64,000 nucleotides of DNA from JBASEY01 sp964404285 (GTDB lineage: Bacteria; CSSED10-310), in the NCBI GenBank assembly GCA_964404285.1, contig CAYOJK010000004.1, positions 132,933-196,932 on the forward strand. The letters are read 5' to 3'. Position numbers and translations under genes: made by a program. The notes under the pieces are model-generated. The model did not search any database. It saw nothing but the letters and a program-made list of their open reading frames with translations, and had not been told where the DNA came from. Shown here in pieces: positions 58,162-64,000 of this stretch; position 1 is the first letter of the stretch, and the number at the start of each line of letters is the position of its first letter.

Positions 58162-59262
58162 TTAAGCCGGCTTTCGAGTCGGCTGATTTCGACGCCCATG
58201 AACAGGAACTCTGATTTCAGGCTGCTCCGCTGTATCTGTTTTGATTAGCAATTGAGACTGAAAACGGTCACCACTGAAATCAACCGGAAGCGCTAGATCG
58301 ATGGTCACGGTTCCCTCAGTATCCGGTTCAGATACGCTGACGACGGCTGTTTTATCATTACACGTCACTTCTAACACCTTAAATGGCGTGTTTTCAGTCG
58401 GTTTCAAACTGATAGACCCTGCAAGAGGATCACTCTCGGAAGCCGATCTCAGCGCTAAGGCCTGAGGGCTCACTTCAATCGGCCCTAAAATCTCGCCGGT
58501 AAAATAAATGTCATAAGTGGTCACTTTGTCCAATTCCGCCGTCACCACGATCTTGTCACCGAATCGCCCGATAGGAATTGCGTCGGTCGGTGTGATGGTC
58601 AGCGTAGCCTGTCGGTTTTTGCCTTTCCCGGTGTCCTCGAGTTTTATGTCATAATAATCGACATGGTGATGATTATCGACCACAACCGAAAGAATGTTGA
58701 CATCTGAAAGTTTTGCGCCGGTTGCCATCAAAATTTTCGGCTCGATCTCCTGCCGTTTCAATCGTCCCAAATTGATGCGCTGTGGCTCAAACGCGAATAA
58801 AACAACAATATCCGCCGAAACCTTGAGTTGCACATTTTTATTATCAGGATCATTGGATGTCACGGTGATGGTTTTGGTCAGTTTTCCATGTCTGCCGGCC
58901 GTTTTGAGTGTAACATCTATACTTCCTTCCTCACCCGGAGGAATTTCTTTGGCGGATGACAGCGCCGCCGTGCAGCCTCACCCCGCCCTGACTTTTTCAA
59001 TGACCAGTGTTTCACTCCCGCGGTTCACAAATACATACTTGTTCGTGGTCTCATCCCCTGCTGCAACCTGACCGAAATCATGCTCCAAATTCTCAAATGA
59101 AATGACCGGACCGGTTGCCCCAGGGATAAGCTCGACGACTTTTTTCTCAGCCTGTTTCTCGGCATTCGTTGACGCAGGTGTTGATGTGCAGGCGCTGAAT
59201 AGAACCATACTCATCAACCCGAAAATGGTAAGAAAAATCAACGGGCGTTTTATTGATGCCAT
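58162..59262 (-). CDS. DUF1573 lipoprotein with in-frame TGA, candidate selenoprotein
   Basis: Read through one TGA, the frame gives 366 residues. Lipobox L-F-S-A-C puts the lipid on C25. The first DUF1573 domain reads L-E-H-D-F-G-Q-V-A-A-G-D ... L-V-I-E-K-V-R-A-G, then TGA (58978-58980, codon 95), then G-C-T-A-A-L-S. Family members have C-G-C-T here, so the TGA replaces the first Cys of the conserved motif. The frame continues without another stop through about 270 further residues of similar beta domains. Either the TGA is read as selenocysteine, or it is a nonsense change (TGC or TGT to TGA) or a base error. A small hairpin follows the TGA. TGA is an ordinary stop in other genes here. Start behind AGGAG. 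Confidence 0.75.
58951..58969 (-). promoter_or_regulatory. Possible SECIS hairpin after the in-frame TGA
   Basis: On the minus strand, GGCGG (58969-58965) and CCGCC (58955-58951) close a 9-nt loop CGCTGTCAT with a G at its second position. The stem begins 8 nt and the loop 13 nt after the TGA. Bacterial SECIS hairpins are like this but usually have the loop slightly further away, so support is modest. Confidence 0.35.
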
Positions 59263-59370
59263 CTGAAGACTCCTAATAAAGCGAATTGCTCAGCGTTTCG
59301 TTAACTGACGAAACCAAAAAACAGGGTAATTTCATGCCGATAACATGTCAAGAGAGGGGCAGCGCCTATT

Positions 59371-59619
59371 CACCCTCTCTCGGCGCTGTAAGCGCTCGCT
59401 TCGCTCACGCAACATCGCCGGTCTCTCCCATGAAGGGAGAGACATTTTTCAGCGTTACGAAATAAACCTAGCCGGTGAAGGGATAAACATTGTTCACAAC
59501 TGCAAGAAACCTCTCTCTTTATGGGAGAGGTCGATCCTGTTGGCAGCGCCGGCCATGTTGAATGCCTGCGAATTGCGGACTTATTATGGCTGGCGATGCC
59601 CTACAGGAACGGGAGAGGG
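59371..59619. repeat. MITE-like dispersed repeat, copy 2
   Basis: A 249-bp copy of the element at 44885-45137 in the same orientation, with the same ends (CCCTCTC and GAGAGGG) and the same inner inverted pairs. It has invaded the 3' end of the acetyltransferase gene: the last 11 sense codons and the stop at 59584 lie inside the repeat. Confidence 0.82.
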
Positions 59620-60102
59620 TTTTAATTCTTTAACAAAAATCATTTTGCCGTCGCCCAGAGCATAAAAATCCTTTAAAACTGCTTCCAGATTGTAATGCGC
59701 CGAGAAATAAAATTTTTGTGTTGGAGCATATTTTTCCATTGACGAGGTTTCGATATAAATTCGACCTCCACCCATATCCGCAATAATCTTTTCTGTTTCA
59801 GCCAGCAGTTGTTTTCCCAGTCCTTTGCCCCGAAAATCATCGTGAACCGCTATCCAGTATAGGTCAAAACTGTTGTTGGTGCCGGCAATACGACCGAAAC
59901 ATGAATAGCCGGCTGTTTTATCGTCAACTTCCAAAAACAGAAAGTGATATCCGCTGACATCGCAGCCTTGGCTCAAGGCTGTTTCGGCCAGTTCGACTGC
60001 AACGTCGATTTCTTCAGTATTGAAAAATCCTGAAGATTGTACAATGGTCCGAATGAGCTCCGGGTCGTTACTGTTGAGTAAATTACGAAAAAATTGGCTC
60101 AT
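59584..60102 (-). CDS. GNAT-family N-acetyltransferase
   Basis: A 172-residue acetyltransferase. The acetyl-CoA loop is D-F-R-G-K-G-L-G-K-Q-L-L near residue 95. Its ATG overlaps the stop of the upstream ATP-grasp gene by 4 nt, so it belongs to the kamA operon. Given that operon it may acetylate a beta-amino acid or a peptide derived from it, but it is shorter than AblB-type beta-lysine acetyltransferases. The last residues (P-S-P-V-P-V-G-H-R-Q-P) are encoded by the inserted repeat and replace the native end. Confidence 0.88.
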   Translation of the reverse strand: MSQFFRNLLNSNDPELIRTIVQSSGFFNTEEIDVAVELAETALSQGCDVSGYHFLFLEVDDKTAGYSCFGRIAGTNNSFDLYWIAVHDDFRGKGLGKQLLAETEKIIADMGGGRIYIETSSMEKYAPTQKFYFSAHYNLEAVLKDFYALGDGKMIFVKELKPSPVPVGHRQP

Positions 60103-61124
60103 AAAACAGGTCGATCCGACGAAACCGATGTTTTAATCGGATCGATACTATCCTCCACAATACGTTGAATAGCCGCAGCATAGCTGTGCCCTGTCCTGCT
60201 CAGCGCCGCCGCAAACCCGGCATCTTCTGAAAGACAGGGATTGGCATTGATCTCCAGAATCCAGGGTTGTCCGTTTTGATCGACCCTGAAATCGACTCTG
60301 GCATATCCCCGCAGATTGAACGATTGCCAACATGTCAGTGACATCACTTTCAAGCGCTCCAATAAAGCCGAATCCGATGCCGCAAAATCAAAATGCCGAA
60401 TGGTATGACGGTATTCAAACGAATCCGTATCCCATTTTGCCCGGTAATCCACAATCCGAGGTTTTACCAGCGGATCGAAATTATTGAATACAATTTCTGC
60501 CGGATGCAACATCTCGACACCCGCTGCGTTCGCCAATAGCGCCACATTGAATTCGCGCCCCTCAACAAAACGTTCAGCGAACCAGTCACCACCAAACAGC
60601 CGTTTTTTGCGGTCGATAGCCGTCACTATCTCAGATGTGTCCTGCACTTCGATGACTGAATCGTGATCCATGCCGAGCGAAGCATGCTCCCAGAGTGATT
60701 TGACGATCCATTTTCCACGGACAGGTTTACATTCTTGATCGCTGTTTTTGAGCAGAATCCATTCAGGCGTGTTCAAGCCGGAAGCAACCAAGATTTGTTT
60801 GGCCAAAATTTTGTTGGATGTCACGTAAACCGCATCCATTGGACAACCCGTATAAGGTATATTGAGCGATTCCAGCAATGCCGGCGCAAAATGCAGTAAA
60901 GACCCTTTTCCATCGACAGATTCGACTAGATTGAAGACGATGTCAGGTCGTTGTTCCAGCAGCGATGTTTTGACCGCTTCCATATTTAGATCGAAAGGAA
61001 GTGTCCTCACCGAGTGCCCGTTTTCCAGAAGGGCTTGAGATGCCGAGCGGATTTGCTCCAAAACATCCAATTCGTCCGGCAGAGGGTTATCGCTGATGCG
61101 ATTGTAAAGGATGATGATTTTCAT
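60099..61124 (-). CDS. D-Ala-D-Ala ligase-like ATP-grasp enzyme (second)
   Basis: A 341-residue ATP-grasp ligase. The N-terminus M-K-I-I-I-L-Y-N-R-I and D-I-V-F-N-L-V-E-S-V-D-G-K-G, the central W-I-V-K-S-L-W-E-H-A-S-L-G and the C-terminal metal site I-L-E-I-N-A-N-P-C-L match the Ddl fold. It should form an amide between two amino acids using ATP. Its ATG at 61124 overlaps the stop of the previous ligase gene (ATGA); 61 in-frame codons upstream fall inside that gene and are not used. Being the second ligase in an operon with an aminomutase, it is unlikely to be the housekeeping Ddl. Confidence 0.9.
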   Translation of the reverse strand: MKIIILYNRISDNPLPDELDVLEQIRSASQALLENGHSVRTLPFDLNMEAVKTSLLEQRPDIVFNLVESVDGKGSLLHFAPALLESLNIPYTGCPMDAVYVTSNKILAKQILVASGLNTPEWILLKNSDQECKPVRGKWIVKSLWEHASLGMDHDSVIEVQDTSEIVTAIDRKKRLFGGDWFAERFVEGREFNVALLANAAGVEMLHPAEIVFNNFDPLVKPRIVDYRAKWDTDSFEYRHTIRHFDFAASDSALLERLKVMSLTCWQSFNLRGYARVDFRVDQNGQPWILEINANPCLSEDAGFAAALSRTGHSYAAAIQRIVEDSIDPIKTSVSSDRPVL

Positions 61125-62200
61125 GGCGTCGAGATTGAAGATGTGGGATCGGAATCCATTTGTGGCATCTTTTTCAAGGGCAAAATCTGGTCGGCAAGGC
61201 GGGCGGCTGCTGGAATACCGGCTTGAGCGGATCGTTTTAGGGCGGATTCTACGATAGAGCTGATCAATTCGGCGTATGAAATGCCTTTCAGTCTGGCCAG
61301 AATACACAGATCGGAATACAAAGGATTCAGTCCGGCCAGCGGATTGATCTCCAGAAAAGAGGGTTTATCGTAGGTGTCCAGCCGAAAATCGACTCGGCCG
61401 CCGTCACGGCAATGCAGCGCACACCAAATGCCTAACGCGAGCTGTTCCATTTCCTGGGCAAGCTCACCGGAAAAAACACTGTAGTTGACGCGGGTTTCCC
61501 ACTCCGCCTTGTTCAAATAGGAATAACCCCCGGATTCGGCGTCTCCTGTCAATCGCACTTCCATCACACCGATGGCTTTCGCTTGATCATCCGTGCCGAT
61601 AATGCCAACCGTGAATTCCCTTCCGGGCAGATAGGTTTCCATCAATACGGGTTGACGATAGGTTTCCAACAGCCTGAGACAGACATCGCGTAGGTCGGCA
61701 GCGGTGGTAACGAGTGAATCATCGGATATGCCTCGGCTGGTTCCTTCCGCTATCGGTTTAACGAAAAGCGGAAACGGCATCCGAACATCTGTGATATCTT
61801 CGGGTTTGCGTATAACGGCAAAATCCGGTGTCGGGAATCCCAGAGATTTGATGATGTGTTTGGTCATGCCTTTGTGTAGAGTCAGCGACATCACCATCGG
61901 ATCGGAAAATGTATAGGGGATGCCACAGGCTTCCAGAATAGCCGGAACCTGGGCTTCGCGGCCGAAACCGTCAAGACCTTCCGCAATATTGAACACCAAA
62001 TCCCACCGCTCACCGTCGGCAATGCGTCGTATCAGGTTTTGTACATGGCCGATCCGACAGGTTTGAAATCCCATATCCTTGAGTTCAGCGTCGATAGCAT
62101 CGATCGTCTCGATACAATCGAATTCCGCAACGACTTCGCGGTCAAAACCCATAGCCATATATTCTTCACGAAGATCATACGTCAGACCGATTTTAATCAC
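61121..62200 (-). CDS. D-Ala-D-Ala ligase-like ATP-grasp enzyme (first)
   Basis: A 359-residue ATP-grasp ligase. Marks are D-L-V-F-N-I-A-E-G-L-D-G, P-L-F-V-K-P-I-A-E-G-T-S-R-G, R-E-F-T-V-G-I-I-G and the metal-binding F-L-E-I-N-P-L-A-G-L. It starts at a GTG that overlaps the kamA stop (GTGA). It is only distantly similar to the second ligase, which suggests the two handle different substrates in sequence rather than being a fresh duplication. Confidence 0.9.
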   Translation of the reverse strand: MIKIGLTYDLREEYMAMGFDREVVAEFDCIETIDAIDAELKDMGFQTCRIGHVQNLIRRIADGERWDLVFNIAEGLDGFGREAQVPAILEACGIPYTFSDPMVMSLTLHKGMTKHIIKSLGFPTPDFAVIRKPEDITDVRMPFPLFVKPIAEGTSRGISDDSLVTTAADLRDVCLRLLETYRQPVLMETYLPGREFTVGIIGTDDQAKAIGVMEVRLTGDAESGGYSYLNKAEWETRVNYSVFSGELAQEMEQLALGIWCALHCRDGGRVDFRLDTYDKPSFLEINPLAGLNPLYSDLCILARLKGISYAELISSIVESALKRSAQAGIPAAARLADQILPLKKMPQMDSDPTSSISTP

Positions 62201-63597
62201 TGTTTTTCGCTCCTGTCTTTACCGGCGTCCCGTTGCGATACACAGGGCGTCCCTGCACACGATTGCCCGGAATCCGGATATCGATAGGTATTACCGGTAT
62301 AATTTTCCATGACCAGATCCGTTCCCTCATACCCATGGATATAATCCGGCAGCAGCGGAATTTTTCCGCCTCCTCCAGGAGCGTCGATGACGTAGGTCGG
62401 GACGGCATAACCGGATGTGTGACCTCGCAGTGCGCGAATGATCTGTAGGCCGGTATCGACGGGAGTTCGGAAATGCGCCGATCCGATGATCGGGTCACAC
62501 TGATACAGATAATAGGGTCGGACACGGAAGCGGAGAAGGCCCTGCATCAGCCGTTTCATGACATCGGGGTCATCGTTGATACCGGATAATAAAACGGTTT
62601 GGCTTCCCAGCGGAATACCGGCTCCGGCAAGAAGAGCGCAAGCTTTTTGGACGTCCGGTGTCAGTTCATCGGGATGAGTGAAATGAATGCTCAGGTATAA
62701 CGGGTGATATTTCTCCAGCATCCGCACCAGTTTCGGCGTGATTCGCTGTGGCAGAACAACCGGAGCTTTGGCGCCGATTCGGATGATCTCGACATGCGGG
62801 ATATCTCGAAGCGCTTTCATCAGCCATTCCAGTTTATGGTCGCCTAGTGTGAGTGGGTCGCCGCCGGAAACGATGACATCCCGAATTTCCTGGTGTGCCT
62901 GGATATATCGCAGAGCCACCTGCCAATGAGACATCGAAGACGGATGTCGGCTGGCATCGCTCATGATACGGGTTCGGGTGCAATACCGGCAGTAGGCGGA
63001 ACAGAAATTGGTGACCAGGAACAGGACTCTGTCGGGGTAGCGATGCACCAAGCCTGGAACCGGGCTGGTGGCGTCTTCCGCCAATGGATCGACCGCTTCG
63101 CCGGGGCCGGCGATCGCTTCCCTGAAATCAGGAATCATCGTGCGACGAATTGCATGGTTCGGGTTATCGGGATCGATCAGGCTTGCATAGTAAGGTGTCA
63201 CGGCAAAAGGCAGTTTGCCCCCGGCTCGATCAAAAGCCGCTTTTTCGGATGCCGACAGTGTTATCAAGCGCGATATGCCCTGCTGAGTCGTGATCCTGTT
63301 CTGGAGTTGCCAATGCCAGTCGTTCCACTGTGCCGGAGGGACACCAGGATAAAAGCGGTTTTTTATGTCAGTTAGAACCACAGGTGATGCAGCCCGCTGG
63401 ATTCTCCGCTGAGTCGGCAGACGGGCGCCTATGTCCAAATCGGCAGGGGCTTTGTTAAATGTTAGAAGAGATGTCGATGGTATCGATGGAGGTTCTTCCG
63501 GATCGCAATGTATTGGTGAGGTTGCGCCTGGAGGTTCCCCTTCTTCAGTACGAATCACTGAAGAAGAGGGTTTTGTAAAGTTGCTTGATTCTTCCAT
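62197..63597 (-). CDS. kamA: KamA-family lysine 2,3-aminomutase
   Basis: A 466-residue radical SAM enzyme. The cluster motif C-S-A-Y-C-R-Y-C is near residue 200 and the PLP-binding lysine lies in P-G-G-G-G-K near residue 410. It moves the alpha-amino group of lysine to the beta carbon, giving beta-lysine; related members act on glutamate or arginine, and the substrate here is not proven. An extra N-terminal 60 residues of low complexity precede the core. First gene of a four-gene operon with two ATP-grasp ligases and an acetyltransferase, all overlapping by 4 nt. Ribosome site GGAAAG before the ATG. Confidence 0.9.
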   Translation of the reverse strand: MEESSNFTKPSSSVIRTEEGEPPGATSPIHCDPEEPPSIPSTSLLTFNKAPADLDIGARLPTQRRIQRAASPVVLTDIKNRFYPGVPPAQWNDWHWQLQNRITTQQGISRLITLSASEKAAFDRAGGKLPFAVTPYYASLIDPDNPNHAIRRTMIPDFREAIAGPGEAVDPLAEDATSPVPGLVHRYPDRVLFLVTNFCSAYCRYCTRTRIMSDASRHPSSMSHWQVALRYIQAHQEIRDVIVSGGDPLTLGDHKLEWLMKALRDIPHVEIIRIGAKAPVVLPQRITPKLVRMLEKYHPLYLSIHFTHPDELTPDVQKACALLAGAGIPLGSQTVLLSGINDDPDVMKRLMQGLLRFRVRPYYLYQCDPIIGSAHFRTPVDTGLQIIRALRGHTSGYAVPTYVIDAPGGGGKIPLLPDYIHGYEGTDLVMENYTGNTYRYPDSGQSCAGTPCVSQRDAGKDRSEKQ

Positions 63598-64000
63598 TTT
63601 TTCTTTCCGTTCCTTTTGCTAGAAGCAATTGTTGTAAGCAACCCGGAATGATCATGACTGAAAAATCCCGGCAGAACATTTTATTTATAAACCCTCCTTG
63701 AAGACAACAGTATCCGGCAGTTCGGGAAACCATCCTGTTGTCGGTACCATTTATATTGATCCAATTATATAATTTGTAAATAGGTTTTTTCACCTGCCGC
63801 GCACATGGGGATGACCTCATCCCCCCAACCCCCCTTCTCCATGAATAGAGAAGGGGGGCTAGCAGGCGCTGTTCCTGGTTTCTGGTTGAGAGTCCACATT
63901 TACCAATGATCCCAGCAACCAATAGTATCCGTAGGGGCGGGTTTCAGAGGCTGTCTCAAAACCACTTCTTCTGATTTAATTATTATTGTCGCGATTCTGT
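63598..64000. other. Right-edge intergenic region with a hairpin repeat copy
   Basis: About 400 bp without a gene. It should hold the promoter of the kamA operon. At 63809-63860 is copy D of the dispersed GC-rich hairpin repeat (GATGACCTCATCCCCC, then CCCCCTTCTCC and its inverse). Near the end, GTAGGGGCGGGTTTCAGAGG and CTGTCTCAAAACC look like further repeat debris. Confidence 0.55.

Noticed and set aside
58978..58980. Whole-genome recoding of TGA
   Set aside because: TGA is the normal stop of other clear genes here, for example the FtsW-type gene (28780), the Bro-N gene (46013) and kamA (62197).

Overview
The window reads as part of a chromosome from an uncultured, probably Gram-negative and anaerobic bacterium, most likely a metagenome scaffold. 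It has a lipoprotein signal on several exported proteins, a superoxide reductase, several radical-SAM enzymes, a moderate GC content, and one run of exactly 100 Ns that looks like a scaffolder gap. Exported proteins with threonine/proline stalks and a short C-terminal anchor, together with cohesin and dockerin modules, recall candidate phyla such as Sumerlaeota, Hydrogenedentota or Omnitrophota. I cannot place it more exactly from sequence alone.

Left part (1-31.5 kb), mainly core and cell-surface genes. A truncated superoxide reductase and an anti-sigma/anti-anti-sigma pair lie at the edge. They are followed by a pair of M16 peptidases, a B12-dependent radical-SAM protein, a SPOR-NlpC/P60 lipoprotein, a large secreted transglutaminase-like protein, a DoxX protein, a TPR protein, a low-molecular-weight phosphatase and metG. 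From 13.9 to 25.7 kb there is a minus-strand surface-protease cluster: a lipoprotein, a subtilase ending in a dockerin, two paralogous subtilases ending in a Thr/Pro stalk plus anchor, and a small cohesin-like protein with the same stalk and anchor. Next come a penicillin-binding protein/FtsW-RodA pair, xth, trpS, a decayed gene and tRNA-Arg(CCG).

Middle (31.5-43.9 kb), accessory. Two ankyrin-repeat genes are related by duplication; the larger contains the N gap, and the 55 bp on either side of the gap are identical and join in frame. A beta-class DNA methyltransferase, a broken IS21-family element, an HTH-ImmA/IrrE protein and a HigB toxin coupled to an HTH-ImmA/IrrE antitoxin-like protein follow.

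Right-middle (43.9-56 kb) looks like a defence island. A Bro-N protein, a PLD-helicase and a large Eco57I-like methylase form a tight plus-strand operon. Facing it is a minus-strand set of two TIR-like (ThsB/DUF1863-type) proteins, two membrane proteins and a small protein. A DUF5131 (Gp37/Gp68) gene is divergent from that set.

Right end (56-64 kb): dispersed repeats, a PAS-GGDEF protein, a cupin, a DUF1573 lipoprotein with an in-frame TGA in place of the first Cys of its CGCT motif (candidate selenoprotein), and a four-gene operon (kamA, two ATP-grasp ligases, GNAT) whose genes overlap by 4 nt each. At least two families of dispersed non-coding repeats are scattered from 32 kb to the right edge.
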